Positions 31,662 through 42,621 of a stretch of 64,000 bases of DNA are shown piece after piece. The stretch lies in the NCBI GenBank assembly GCA_030278955.1, contig JAOANR010000014.1, positions 16,928,068-16,992,067 on the forward strand, written 5' to 3'. The translations under genes and the position numbers were made by a program. Numbering within the stretch: position 1 is the first letter of the stretch; each line of letters opens with the position of its first letter. Under the pieces are notes generated by a model. The model had not been told where the DNA came from and did not search any database. It saw only the letters and a program-made list of their open reading frames with translations. This DNA comes from Hygrophila difformis (lineage: Eukaryota; Streptophyta; Magnoliopsida; Lamiales; Acanthaceae).

Positions 31662-33860
31662 ATGTTTCTTGGATTTCAACATAGGCTATGTATATTTCAT
31701 ATAGTGCCAATGCTGCCCAAGATTAATACATTCTTATTTTATGCCTGTCGGACGAATCAAAATTCTATTCTCAGTACTGCTAATATGAGCTATGTAGCGG
31801 AATCTGAAACTGATTGGGAGAGACTGCTTAAACCTTTTGACCTTGAAGAGCTCCGTAGGTCGCTTAGTAAAGTTACCCCTCATCAGCTGAATAAATTGTT
31901 GCAGCTCCCACTGGATGTGCCTACATCGATGGAGCTGTTTCAGTGGGCTGGTGGCCAAAAGGGCTATTGCCATACTTTTGATGTGTACTGTACTCTTATT
32001 GATAAAGTTGGTGCTGCAGAGGAGTTTAAGATTATTGATAAACTGTTATTTGATATGAAAGCTGAAGGGATTGTTTTCCAAGAGTCCCTTTTTATTATGA
32101 TTATGAGGCACTATGGAAGGGCGGGTTTGCCTGGTCAAGCAACTAGGCTGCTTTTTGAAATGCGGAGTGTCTTTTCTTGCCAACCCACATTTAAGTCCTA
32201 CAATGTTGTCTTGGATGTTCTGTTAGATGGGAATTGCCCCAAAGTTGCTGCAAATGTTATTTATGAGATGTTGAGTAAAAGTATACCCCCAACAGTTTTT
32301 ACGTTTGCTAGAGTAATGAAAGCACTTTGTATGCTGAATGAGGTTGATTCTGCGTGTTCCCTCCTCAGGGACATGACGAAGCATGGTTGTGTACCAAATT
32401 CTATAGTTTATCAGACTCTTATTCATGCGTTGTCTGGAGCTAATAGAGTGAATGATGCTCTAAAGCTATTGGAGGAGATGTTTCTTATGGGTTGTTCACC
32501 TGATGTAAATACGTTCAATGATGTCATAATTGGCCTTTGCAGTGTTGATCGTGTTCATGAGGCTGCCAAACTAGTTGATAGAACGCTTCTTCGGGGTTTC
32601 ACTCCAGATGACATAAGTTATGGAGTTTTGATGCGAGGTCTGTGCAGAACAGGCCAAGTAGACGAAGCTTGGGTGCTGCTAAAGAAAGTGCCAAACCCAA
32701 ATATTGTCTTGTTCAATACTTTGATAAGTGGTTATGTGAAGAACAGTAAATTTGAACTAGCAAAAGCTGTGTTGGATGAGAGTATGGCTAGCACCGCTTT
32801 CAAACCGGATATTTATACTCACAATATTCTAATCCGTGGGCTTTGCAAGAAGGAATTGTTATCCTCTGCTCGTCAAGCAGTGGCTGAGCTACCACTGAAG
32901 GGCTGCGAGCCAAACGTAATAACCTATACTATTTTGATTGATGGTTTCTGTAAGAAAGGGCTGTTAAAAGAAGCTGAAGGGATAATAGCCGAGATGTTCA
33001 AGAAAGGTATTCACCTAAATACAGTAGTATATAATTGTCTAATCTCTGCTTTATGCAAAGATGGACAAATACATGAGGCATTGAATCTGTTTCGAACTAT
33101 GCGGACTGAAGGATGTAAAGCTGATGTATTTACCTTTAATTCCTTGATACATGGGCTAACAAAGATCGATAAGATGGGCGAGGCTATAAGCATGTATCAA
33201 GATATGTTCCTGGATGGAGTTATAGCTAATACTGTAACCTACAACACTCTGATTCATGCTTTTCTGAAGAGAAGGGCAATACAAGAAGCATTTAATCTTG
33301 TAAATGATATGCTGTTCAGGGGATGCACTCTCGATGAGTTCACTTATACTGGCCTTATAAAAGCACTTTGTGAAGATGGAGCTGTTGAAAAGGCTATGGG
33401 CCTCTTCGAAGAAATGATGAGCAAGGGACTTGGTGCTAATAACTTCTCTTGCAATTTATTGATCAGTACTTTATGCAGAGCTGGAAGGATACAAAATGCA
33501 CTCGACTTTCTTAAAGAGATGATTTACAGAGGTCTGAAACCAGACATTGTCGCCTATAACAACCTTATAAGTGGTTTATGCAAGATGGAGAGGATCCAAG
33601 AAGCTTGTAACTTGTTCAGCAAATTGAAAACTGAAGGCATCCATCCAGATGCCTTCACTTATAACATCTTGATTGGCTATTATTGTAAAGCAGGCTCTCT
33701 CGAGGAAGCCTTCGCATTTCTTGACAGAGGAGTGGCCGATGGGCTCACACCCAATTCCGTAACATGGTGGATTCTAGTAAGATGTCTGAGGAAAAGGGCG
33801 AGGAGGAGTCAATACTTACCAGATCTCAATGATGATATCCTCAGTTATTACATGGCGTAA
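31662..33860 (+). CDS. P-class PPR protein, MTL1 (At5g64320)-like
   Basis: An intronless 732-residue pentatricopeptide repeat protein. A run of about fourteen to fifteen 35-residue helical hairpins spans roughly residues 150-710, each ending in the usual 'T-x-N-x-L-I-x-G-x-C-K' type signature (for example VITYTILIDGFCKKGLLKEA, DIVAYNNLISGLCKMERIQE). No E, E+ or DYW tail is present, so it is P-class: such proteins bind organelle RNAs sequence-specifically and aid processing, stability or translation. The pre-repeat region with DWERLLKPFDLEELR and PTSMELFQWAGGQKGYCHTF and the overall length (Arabidopsis 730) match MTL1, needed for translation of mitochondrial nad7, as I recall the family. The first 40 residues are basic and hydroxylated, fitting a mitochondrial presequence. 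Alternative starts at Met17 and Met42 exist. Orthology is an inference. Confidence 0.88.
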   Translation: MFLGFQHRLCIFHIVPMLPKINTFLFYACRTNQNSILSTANMSYVAESETDWERLLKPFDLEELRRSLSKVTPHQLNKLLQLPLDVPTSMELFQWAGGQKGYCHTFDVYCTLIDKVGAAEEFKIIDKLLFDMKAEGIVFQESLFIMIMRHYGRAGLPGQATRLLFEMRSVFSCQPTFKSYNVVLDVLLDGNCPKVAANVIYEMLSKSIPPTVFTFARVMKALCMLNEVDSACSLLRDMTKHGCVPNSIVYQTLIHALSGANRVNDALKLLEEMFLMGCSPDVNTFNDVIIGLCSVDRVHEAAKLVDRTLLRGFTPDDISYGVLMRGLCRTGQVDEAWVLLKKVPNPNIVLFNTLISGYVKNSKFELAKAVLDESMASTAFKPDIYTHNILIRGLCKKELLSSARQAVAELPLKGCEPNVITYTILIDGFCKKGLLKEAEGIIAEMFKKGIHLNTVVYNCLISALCKDGQIHEALNLFRTMRTEGCKADVFTFNSLIHGLTKIDKMGEAISMYQDMFLDGVIANTVTYNTLIHAFLKRRAIQEAFNLVNDMLFRGCTLDEFTYTGLIKALCEDGAVEKAMGLFEEMMSKGLGANNFSCNLLISTLCRAGRIQNALDFLKEMIYRGLKPDIVAYNNLISGLCKMERIQEACNLFSKLKTEGIHPDAFTYNILIGYYCKAGSLEEAFAFLDRGVADGLTPNSVTWWILVRCLRKRARRSQYLPDLNDDILSYYMA

Positions 33861-34321
33861 TCAAGATGAATTTGCTCAGAGTTTGAGCGTCTGTGGTTGT
33901 TTCGAACTCATGGAGTCACCGATGAAGAACATCTGCCCGGTGATGTAGCAGACATTGGTTGTATACAGGTCCCAAAGCCTTAAAATGGCTCGAGGTAGGG
34001 AAGCTAACTGTAGTTTATTAGTTTCTGTTGATAGAAGTATTGATTTGGAGATGCATCATTATTTTCAATGGTTAAACAATTCCATTCCCCATACTTTTAA
34101 GGAATATAGTAGTATGTAAATTCATTTTAAATTAGAAAGATTGTTGACTCAATATTTGTTTTAAACAGAGGATCTAATAGAGATTAATTGTTTTATACGA
34201 TTAAGGTTCCTGCAGTCCTGCTTATGTGGTGCATATTGGGATAGGTTAGCATGCAGAATGACCAAAATTCGGTAGGTGCAGATGGTGCTAGTGGGCAGTT
34301 CATGTTGTGCTAATCGGATAA
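33861..34321. other. 3' flank of the PPR gene
   Basis: Contains the presumed 3' UTR; nothing else recognised. Confidence 0.4.
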
Positions 34322-34430
34322 GTGTTAATGTGATATTTACTTTCTATAACGTTTAACCGATGTTGCTAGGGGACAGTTCACGCCGTGCTAACCGGATAAG
34401 TGTTTCAATCATTTCCAATTATAATACAAT

Positions 34431-34955
34431 TAGGGGTGAAAGAGGTACGGTAAATATCCGACCGATCCGATGCCGTATCCGATTATATTCGAATCCGAAT
34501 CCGTTTTCGACTATCCGGACGGATATCTCAATATTCGTATCCGAATCCGAATCCGTATTTTAATATCCGCATTCGTATTCGTATCTGAAAATATCTGACC
34601 GTATCCGAAAATATCCGACCGTATCCGAAAATTGATAGGATATTATCCGGATTTTAAATACGGATATCCGAATATATTAATATATTATTATTTAAAAATT
34701 AAAAATAATTAATAATTATTAAAAAATATCAAATTTTCAAAAAAGATTATAAAAAGTTATCCGATAATCTGTATCCGATTGAATCCGTATCCGTCATATA
34801 TCCGTCATGTATCCGTACCGTATCCGTAATCCGAAATATCCGAAACCGTATTCGTATCCGGCCCATCCGTATTCGATACCGAATTTGACAAAAAAAATAT
34901 GGATAATATCCGTATCCGACACTATCCGACCGTATCCGTACCGTTTTCATCCCTA
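34431..34955. mobile_element. hAT MITE with TATCCG arrays, copy A
   Basis: Ends TAGGGGTGAAAGAGGTACGG and CCGTACCGTTTTCATCCCTA are inverted repeats. An exact 8-bp duplication, AATACAAT, flanks it (34423-34430, 34956-34963), the hAT hallmark. The interior is mostly TATCCG/CGGATA hexamer repeats around a short AT-rich core. Copy B at 50841 is nearly identical. Confidence 0.92.
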
Positions 34956-35091
34956 AATACAATGTTAATTTTGGTAACATAATATTTACTTTCCATAATG
35001 CTTAACCAATAATGCTAGTGGACAATTCACGTTGTGCTAACTGATAAGTGTTCAATCATTTCCAATTATAAGATACTATTAATTTGGGTAA

Positions 35092-36281
35092 GAGGTAATA
35101 ACTAAAATAGGCCACCAGAAGGAGTCATTTCCACTTTTGGGCCACCATATTTTGATTTAGAAAAATAGGCCATTAGAAGGATTTTGGGCCTGAATTTAGG
35201 CCATTGGGCTGGAATTCGGGCCACGGTGGCCTAAAAGTGGAAATGACTCTTTCTGGTGGCCTATTTTAGTTTTTTTGAATTATTTTTTATTTTATGTAAT
35301 TAAAATAAATAATACTCATTCTGTGACATTATGTCCTACTTTTTTTTTTCTTGTTCCATTTTTTATTTCATTTCCATTTTAAAATAATTAAATATTAATT
35401 GTCAAACATACCCATGTCCGAAAAATTCCTTTCATTTAATACTAATTATTCCTACATAAAATACCATGTCCGAAAATTTTGGGATACTTATAATAAAACA
35501 TGTTTATTTTTACTTTATAATTTATTTGAATATGTCTTTGTTTTACTTATTTTATAATATATTTGAACTAATATTTATTTTATTTCTTATACTACTCCCT
35601 CCGTCCTATTAATAGTGTTAAAAAAAGGTAACTTAAAAATTTATATAATATGATTGTAATGAGCTACAATTTAATTTTTTTTTTTTTAGGAGCCATTGAA
35701 GGCCTTGAACGAGTGGTGGGAGCCCAAGCCACAAAATTACAAAGGAGAGGGATAGGGGACCGGATGAGAATTCGAACCCCAACGTATGGGTTGGAGTTGG
35801 GGGACTTATCACTGGAGTAAGTGCTCAAACCCACAATTTTAATTAATTTATTTATTTGTGATTTACTGATATGTGGTTATAGGGTGGACTGGAATTATTA
35901 ATGGTAGTGGGTAATTAAAAGTTTAATATATTTATTTATTAATGTGAGGGATGGGTATGTTTGATGATTAATAGTTAATTATTTTTTAAAATGAAAATGA
36001 AATAAAATATTGAACAAGAAAAAAAGAAAATATGAAATAAATAATGACACTGAATGAGTATTATTTATTTTAATTACATAAAATTTAAAAATAATTGGAA
36101 AAAACTAAAATAGGCCACCAGAAGTAGTCATTCCACTTTTAGGCCATCGCGGCCCGAATTCCAGCCCAATGGCCTAAATTCAGGCCCGAAATCATTCTAG
36201 TGGCCTATTTTCCTAAATCAAAATATCGTGGCCCAAAAGTGGATATGACTCCTTCTGGTGGCCTATTTTAGTTATTACCTC
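35092..36281. mobile_element. MULE with long foldback TIRs
   Basis: Starts GAGGTAATAACTAAAATAGG, ends with its complement, and has TIRs of about 300 bp. Each TIR is itself a hairpin: AACTAAAATAGGCCACCAGA recurs inverted about 170 bp further in. An exact 9-bp duplication, TTTGGGTAA, flanks it (35083-35091, 36282-36290). The interior carries a SINE (35676-35832) and a Stowaway-like CTCCCTCCGTCC end near 35597. No coding frame is present. Confidence 0.88.
35676..35832 (-). mobile_element. SINE nested in the MULE
   Basis: A minus-strand copy of the family at 3525: T-rich tail on the left, body with GGGAGCCCAAGCC, head with GAATTCGAACCCC. Flanks are ACAATTTAAT (35666-35675) and ACAATTTTAAT (35833-35843), a target duplication with one extra T. 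Confidence 0.75.
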
Positions 36282-36410
36282 TTTGGGTAATGTGATATTT
36301 ACTTTCCAAAATGCTTAACCAATGGTCCTAGTGGACAGTTCACGTCGTGCTAATTGAATAAGTGTTCCAATTATTTCCAATTATAAGCCATTATTAATTT
36401 GGGTAACGTG

Positions 36411-36793
36411 ATATTAACTTTAGCACATACAAAGTTTTAGCTTAGCAATTCTGCACAAGCAGAATCAGCAACATAACCTATTCCGGTGCATATTGTCAAA
36501 TGAATCTAAAATGAATTTTCTTATTTCCTTGAATGATTTGCGAGGAAAATTTTTCTATACCCTTGTTTCAATGGAAAATTTTTTAATATAAAAGGGCATA
36601 ATGATAAACACAAGTTTCATTTTCAAACAACTTTTAAAGGATGAAGAATTGATCAAGTGATTAAGTCTCCATTCCCTTTTTTTAAAAAAAAAAACAACTT
36701 TTTAAAAATTATTTTTACCATCATTTCTCTTTTTAAAATCAAGTGGTAAATTTTGTTTCGTTTTGTTTTTTGGTTTTTATTAATATTTTATAT

Positions 36794-36832
<39 letters not shown>

Positions 36833-37435
36833 TTTACTATTACTAACATTCAAACATCAAGTGTTCTTGGTTACGCAGCAGATGGAGAGACAAGAAGATG
36901 TTGTAGGATTTTAAAAAAAAATGGCTTTAATGTCAGGGAACAACAAACTGAGGCTAACTCTTGCTGATTATCAAATTGTATATATTAAAAAATAATAATA
37001 CTACAAATTCGATGTGCAACTGCTGATCAGATGTCTTTATGCTCCTCAGAAAAGTGTGCTGGATTTTGATTGCTTGTTCTTGAGCAAGACTCATTCATGG
37101 ACCTCTTAAAAGCTCGGCTCATGTGCATCATGTGTTCGTGTCTACTGTCTACCATAGAACAAAAGGAGCTTCATATTCTTTTACCCAATAAGATTTGTAC
37201 AACAGAAAATACAGAAAACATTCGAAAACTGTCGCTCAGAACTTGTCAGATTTTATGCTTCACCAGTTTATACAACAGATCATTTACATCAAAACATACA
37301 AACCCCATATATATCTATATTTGTACATCCATCTTCTTGACAAATGCCTAAATGCAAATTCTCTGTACAGACTGTACACCAAAAATCTATACAAAAAACA
37401 CCAATTCCATGTCGATCCCTCCTCCCAGGCCTGTC
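36411..37435. other. intergenic and 3' UTR of the PP2C gene
   Basis: An (AT)n run at about 36797-36825 is followed by a T-tract. The last few hundred bases presumably form the phosphatase 3' UTR. No gene was seen. Confidence 0.45.
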
Positions 37436-39028
37436 TTACTTGGGACAGGCCACACTAGAACCCTCCTCCTGATCACCCTCATTTCCAGGCCGCCCCTCAA
37501 TCGAAATCTCAGCCATTTTGCAGTTCACAACTATGTCCATCGCATCATGGCTTTTCCCGGAATAACTGTGCACTTCCATTTCAGTCCGGTTGAGGCTGTT
37601 CGGAGGGTTAGTTTCCGAGTGAGATTTGTCGAGCTCAGGCTTGTCGCGCTTGAAGAACAAGCATACTGCAGTGCAGTCATCAACCTTGGCTCTGGGGTAC
37701 TTGAACTTCCAGCACTTGACGGCTTTCTCCACCAGCAATTTCGCTGCCATGGATTGGTTTTTTGCGGATGACACGATCTTGACCACTTTATTGTTTGATA
37801 ATACATCCCATATCTGAGAACAAAAACATTTGACAGAAATTAGAGTGAGTTTTTGGTGACTAGTGGTGGTTAGCCATTCTGTATCTTACCCCATCGGATG
37901 CCAAGACTATAAATTCATCGTTTTTGGTGATCTTCCTGTACGTTACTTGTGGCGTTGAGATCACGCCATAGTCTTTTAAGCAGAAATCCCCAAAAGATCT
38001 TGCCATTGCCAATCCAGGGCTGTCTTGCTTAGGCATCCAAACTCTGTACACATTTGGTTCTCCAGCCATGGCCAAGACTCTACCTTCATGGCTTCGTATT
38101 CTGGCTGCCTCGCCTGATCAATGCGCGTGTGGATTAGCTAGAAATAAATGAAATTCATAAAGCAAATGGATGAATTATGGGCAAGAACACAAACTTGGAA
38201 CACTTGGTTTGAGATCAACAGTGAGTTGTTCGGAAACTAGCTGATCATTCTCATCCCTTGTGCCAAGAATAGCGCGGGAATCCCCTAAATTCGCTATCAC
38301 CAAGTGCTCGCCCTGAATGAAAATCAAGAAACCTATAAGGGAAGGGATAAAGACATAAGCTTGATATCAAAGGTATGTCATCTACATATACCTTTTTAAG
38401 TGCACACACTGAGGTTGTACCACTGCCATAGCTATCAATGGATCTCTCTCTTTCAAGCTGATCATCGATCTCTTTGAAGCCCCTCGTCAATCTAGCCTTC
38501 CATGACAAGTACAAGGGATTTCGACATTTGGGATCCTCGTCAGGAGATGTTCCAACGTCTACCACAGCATTCCTCCCATATATCCTCGATTGTTTATACA
38601 GCATATACAACTTTGCAGGCAAAAAATCACGGATGTATTGCGACACTTTGTGGCCTGAAGGGCCGTGTCCATCAAATACACCGCAGAAGACCGTGTCTTT
38701 TTCACCAGAAAAGCTCTGAGTACAATAACAGAAACATAATGCACATAAGTATATCGAATAATCTGTATTTTTATCCATCAAGCAATGAACATAACCCTTC
38801 ATCATTTACCTCCCAAACAGTCATAGCATCTTGATTGGTCGCCTTCTTCCCTTTCTTGCTGAACATAGACACACATTTGGACGAGCCCTGGAGAAGGACA
38901 CGCGCATTTGGACTGCCCTTGGGCACGATATCATAAGAAGAACTGTTCGCCTCTCTTTCTTCATCTTCTTCATCAACATGTAGGCCATCATCCAACCTGC
39001 CAGATGGACGCGAACAACACGCACCCAT
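37436..39028 (-). CDS. protein phosphatase 2C, clade E-like
   Basis: Five exons on the minus strand: 39028-38810, 38715-38392, 38312-38195, 38113-37890 and 37813-37436; every intron is GT..AG and all joins keep the frame, giving 420 residues. PP2Cs are Mg2+/Mn2+-dependent Ser/Thr phosphatases. The order is: MGACCSRPSG N-terminus (a myristoylation glycine with Cys4/Cys5 for palmitoylation, implying membrane attachment), NQDAMTVWE, then metal-site VFCGVFDGHGPSGHKVS (about 82-98), GSGTTSV (171-177), VIANLGDSRAIL (186-197), the PP2C MARSFGDFCLKDYGV (about 263-277), EFIVLASDGIWDVLSN (about 287-302) and the closing DDCTAVCLFF (about 340). The catalytic Asp residues are present, so it should be active. 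The acidic DEEDEERE stretch and N-terminus resemble Arabidopsis clade-E members; which one is orthologous cannot be settled from sequence alone. Confidence 0.93.
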
Positions 39029-40667
39029 TTTTCGACCCCTTAATTCACCAAAACTTTTAAGATGAGATTATTTTGTGTCAGTCGGGTTAGAACAAATCCA
39101 CCAGGAAGGATCTGCCTGTTCAGTATTCAACAAAACAAAGATCGGTAACAAGAGGGATTCAAAGGCATGAACCAGATATCAAGATGCATCACTGGTGGTG
39201 GCCTGGTGGGATTGAATGCAAATATCTAAAGCATTAAAGAAAAGAACTTTTGAGCAGCGTTAAGGTAGAGAAACTGATCAGCATGCCATTGGGATGGACT
39301 CCCCCTTGTCTATCTCATGCATGCTTCTGAGTTTCTCTCCTTTGCTTTGTCTCTCATCTTTCTTGTCTGTTCCCTTATTTGGAACCACTGACTTACTATT
39401 AATATCTTTGAATAGAAAAGGATGGGTATGGATCATTTTGTGCTGTATGGCACATTGGAATAGAATAACTTTCTGGTTGTTGGCAATTATCTATCATTAG
39501 TGGGTCTTAAATGATTGTTGATAATCATAACAATGTGAATATGTGATCTTGGTGCGAAGTGCCAAGATACCAGGCCACTTGTGAGAGAACGAATATGCAT
39601 AGGCATAGCAATCAATTGAAAACTTGGAAGCCTTATGCTGGAAATAATTTAAATGGTTTTCTTCTGTTTCTGTGGGGAAAATATTTGTTGTTAACTTTTG
39701 GTTCCATGTTTTTAAATTTTTTATTTTTGGTCCAATTACATTAACTTCTGTTTTTTCGTTTTCAAATATTAACAGAAATACCATTTGGTTCATCATTTTT
39801 GGCTGAAATGCAATTAAAAATAAAAATTTTCATAATAACCTACCTACAAGGCCACAAGTCCACAACCCATTTTTTTGGGCTGAAACCCATTTTTGAAATT
39901 TTTTTAATTGTGTTTCAACCCAAAAATATTGCACCAAATAGTATTTTCATTAACATTTGACGTGAGGACAAACAATGGAAAAAAAAAAAAAAATTTAATC
40001 TGACCAAAAATAAAAAAATTTTGAAACGTGGAATAAAAAATGAATGAAAACATTTGGTACCAAAAATGAATTTTCCCCCCTTTTTGTTATTTAACAAAGT
40101 ACAATTGGAAGTAAGTTTTTACGATGTAATGCACAACAGAAGTACTCCTATAAGATACTTCATCTGAAAGCCTGTAAGAAAAGTACCATGCGTCAAATTG
40201 GATCTTAATCAGACAATCAGAGGGTAGCTCATGCCTCAACCAAAACGACTACCAGGCAGAATAGAAATTTTGAAATACAATCAGGGTAGAAAACGAAAAC
40301 AGAGACTGTAATCCAGGTATTATTCCGAGCTCCTCAAATGGAGGCAGCACACTCTATAGTTCCTCGTGTACAAACATTTCAAGACAGAAGAGTAATCTTA
40401 TTTGGAATCTATAGTTTACTTTCTCTGAGACTGTCTTTTAATTACTACTCCATTACACTATGCAATTCAATGTAACAAAGTAAATCTCACTAAACAAGAC
40501 AGAAGATATATTGACTATGCCTTTAACAAATAATAAATACATAGGAAAGTAGATGCAGATCACATGGAGAAAAAGAAGCAAGAAAATGCTACATTTGTTG
40601 GCAGAAACACAGGCATAATAAAAATCAAGAATCCACAGTATAAGTTATAGTATATGCCTATTACCAA
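39029..40667. other. promoter side of PP2C and 3' side of the next gene
   Basis: The PP2C leader and promoter (minus strand) lie near 39030-39300; the methyltransferase-like gene's 3' UTR probably lies near 40350-40667. Between them is AT-rich DNA without a gene, with a 14-A run near 39978. Confidence 0.4.
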
Positions 40668-42230
40668 TTACCACCACTGGTGCACCAGAACTCCACTTTT
40701 CCTAAGAGAGGTGAACAAATTCATGCACTGCTTGTAGGTTTTCTGGTATTTAGCTGTTCTCTCGCCCGGACAGCATTTCTGCCATCTATTGTAATGGCAT
40801 TCGAGAAAGAGCTCATCAATCAAGCAGATTGCCCCTGTTTTAAACAACCTTGGGATCAGATCAAATTCAGTTCCTTCCACATCCATCTTCATCACCACAT
40901 AGTCCTTTTCTGATACCGAATTCTTCAGCCATTCTGCAAAATCAAATCCCTGAATCTGATCAACATTGCTAGAAGTTGCAGAACCGCCGCCATTTTGAAC
41001 CGGCTGAATCCTGCCCATCCCTCTGCCTTTCTCAACCTCTTTGTGCCCGGGATCCTCGTTGATCTCAAACTTCAGAGTCTCATTCTTCACCCAAGCTGCG
41101 TAGGGCAGTAAAGTCACCCCTTTCTTCGATTTGTATTGATCATAAAAAGTCCTATCTGCTTCAATTGCATATATCTCAAACGTTTTGTTCTGCTTCGGGT
41201 ATTGTTTCTTAAACCAACTCACAATACTGGAGCCGTAGCTTCTGGCTCCAACATCAACATATACATACCGCGGCTTAAAGCTAATATCAACCATTGAGGA
41301 CAAATATTTGATCTTCTGCACGTTCTTCTTGAGCGCAATCCATGGTTTTGCAGGCTCTTCCATTATCAGAGGCTCCGCCTTCTTTATCAATTCTTGCTTA
41401 TAGCTCGGAACCGGGCATTTACTCACTGAACCATTGCTGGATTTTTCAACTGGATTAATGTTACCCTCTCCACTAATCTTTTGCAGCACAATTTCTTGAA
41501 TGAATGGCATTTTTGAATCAAAGCCATCGATGGCCTTACTCTTCACCAATCTACAAAAATTGAACAAAGCCAGTAAAGATTGAATGCTGTAAGTATCGTT
41601 TGCCCCCGTGTGGATGACAAGAAACCCTTCGGGTTTCAATGTCCGAGCAATCTCCGCCGCGAGTTCGCCTGGCCTCACTGATTTCTCCACCGCCCCATCT
41701 CCACAGAAGACAAAATCAAAAGTGTCGTCGAGAACCCGCTGCTTAAAACCCTGCCCCTGAATCACTAACGGCTTGAAACCCTTTTTTGAAACACCAATGG
41801 AGTCCTCGACACCGATCTCCCTCAGCGCGAATACATCGGCTCCCGTTGGTGTGTCGACACAAAGGGATTTGAAATTAGGGTTCAGAATGGCTTCCGACAT
41901 CAGATCCTGGAAAACCGAGGAGTAAAATCCCACGGTTTTCTGGAAACCCTCCGTGGTCCACAGATCGGGGATTTTACTCACTGTCGACGGCGCGGCGTTG
42001 CCGGAGGACGAAGTAACGGCCAAGGAAGTGGGTTTCGCCAGCTCTCCCACGCCCGACACAACGCTGAAACTCTCCGGCAAGGCGAAGAAACAAAAGTCAC
42101 CGATGTCACACGATTCACCTCGGATTGTGACCACATAAGCAAATCTGAAAGCGATTAGCAAAAGGCAGAACAGAAACACACGCACCAGAATATTTCTCAG
42201 GAAGCTGGGCTTCCCCCCGCTCGGCTCCAT
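40668..42230 (-). CDS. FkbM-type methyltransferase-like membrane protein
   Basis: An intronless 520-residue protein. Residues about 11-33 form a single N-terminal hydrophobic segment (FLRNILVRVFLFCLLLIAF), so a type II membrane protein, probably of the Golgi or secretory path. The middle part (about 105-260) resembles a degenerate SAM-methyltransferase fold (DFVFCGDGAVEKSV, LAAEIARTLKPEGFLVIHTG). The C-terminal part resembles FkbM-type methyltransferases: YVDVGARSYGSSIVSWF, IYAIEADRTFYDQY and VVMKMDVEGTEFDLIPRL. It ends in a conserved-looking Cys/His/Trp tail. Plant homologues (At3g53400, At5g03190) are annotated as methyltransferase-like; substrate is unknown. The ATG at 42230 was chosen because the frame upstream has no earlier ATG. 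Short upstream ORFs precede it. Confidence 0.85.
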   Translation of the reverse strand: MEPSGGKPSFLRNILVRVFLFCLLLIAFRFAYVVTIRGESCDIGDFCFFALPESFSVVSGVGELAKPTSLAVTSSSGNAAPSTVSKIPDLWTTEGFQKTVGFYSSVFQDLMSEAILNPNFKSLCVDTPTGADVFALREIGVEDSIGVSKKGFKPLVIQGQGFKQRVLDDTFDFVFCGDGAVEKSVRPGELAAEIARTLKPEGFLVIHTGANDTYSIQSLLALFNFCRLVKSKAIDGFDSKMPFIQEIVLQKISGEGNINPVEKSSNGSVSKCPVPSYKQELIKKAEPLIMEEPAKPWIALKKNVQKIKYLSSMVDISFKPRYVYVDVGARSYGSSIVSWFKKQYPKQNKTFEIYAIEADRTFYDQYKSKKGVTLLPYAAWVKNETLKFEINEDPGHKEVEKGRGMGRIQPVQNGGGSATSSNVDQIQGFDFAEWLKNSVSEKDYVVMKMDVEGTEFDLIPRLFKTGAICLIDELFLECHYNRWQKCCPGERTAKYQKTYKQCMNLFTSLRKSGVLVHQWW

Positions 42231-42416
42231 CACGATCAGCAACAACAATCAATCAATCAATCAATAAAAGAATTTCCCCAAAAATGTAAAAAAAGAATCT
42301 TTTTCCCCCAATCCCGGGATGAATTTGTAAACAGTATACCTCCCGAAGCAGAAACTCAAGCTATCAAACTATAATTAAAAAAAAAAAAAATACAAAGACA
42401 CTAATCCAGAACACGA

Positions 42417-42521
42417 TTATCTGGAGCAGAACCGTGCAGAAGTGTGATTAGCGCCGACGAGTGAACAAACAGGGAATGGGTAAACAATGGGTAAATTCAG
42501 CGGCGGAAAAAGCGAGTACAT
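42417..42521 (-). CDS. upstream ORF (34 codons) of the methyltransferase-like gene
   Basis: A minus-strand ATG starts a 34-residue frame beginning MYSLFPPLNL and ending HTSARFCSR, about 186 nt before the main ATG. Two shorter uORFs lie further upstream: 42552-42584 (MNRKFFGSLE) and 42591-42620 (MVIEIANNL). The Arabidopsis relatives At3g53400 and At5g03190 are, as I recall, listed among genes with conserved-peptide uORFs (CPuORF46 and CPuORF47), so translational control is plausible. Whether any of these peptides is the conserved one, and whether a leader intron lies near 42339, is not decided by the sequence. Confidence 0.4.
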   Translation of the reverse strand: MYSLFPPLNLPIVYPFPVCSLVGANHTSARFCSR

Positions 42522-42621
42522 GGTTGATAATATCTATTCGGGAAGCGCAACTTACTCCAATGACCCGAAGAACTTTCTATTCATAGCGTATTACAGATTG
42601 TTCGCGATTTCTATTACCATG

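Larger units (their letters stand above)
34322..36410. repeat. about 108-bp tandem repeat, three units, twice interrupted
   Basis: Three units share GTGATATTTACTTTC, TGCTAGTGGACAGTTCACG, GATAAGTGTTCAATCATTTC and AATTTGGGTAA. Unit 1 (about 34330-34430 plus 34956-34976) is split by a hAT MITE. Unit 2 is 34977-35091. Unit 3 is 36291-36405 and is separated from unit 2 by a 1.19-kb MULE. Confidence 0.75.

Noticed and set aside
42231..42248. Extension of the methyltransferase-like protein by six residues
   Set aside because: The extra codons are TTG/CTG/GTG; the first ATG in frame is at 42230.
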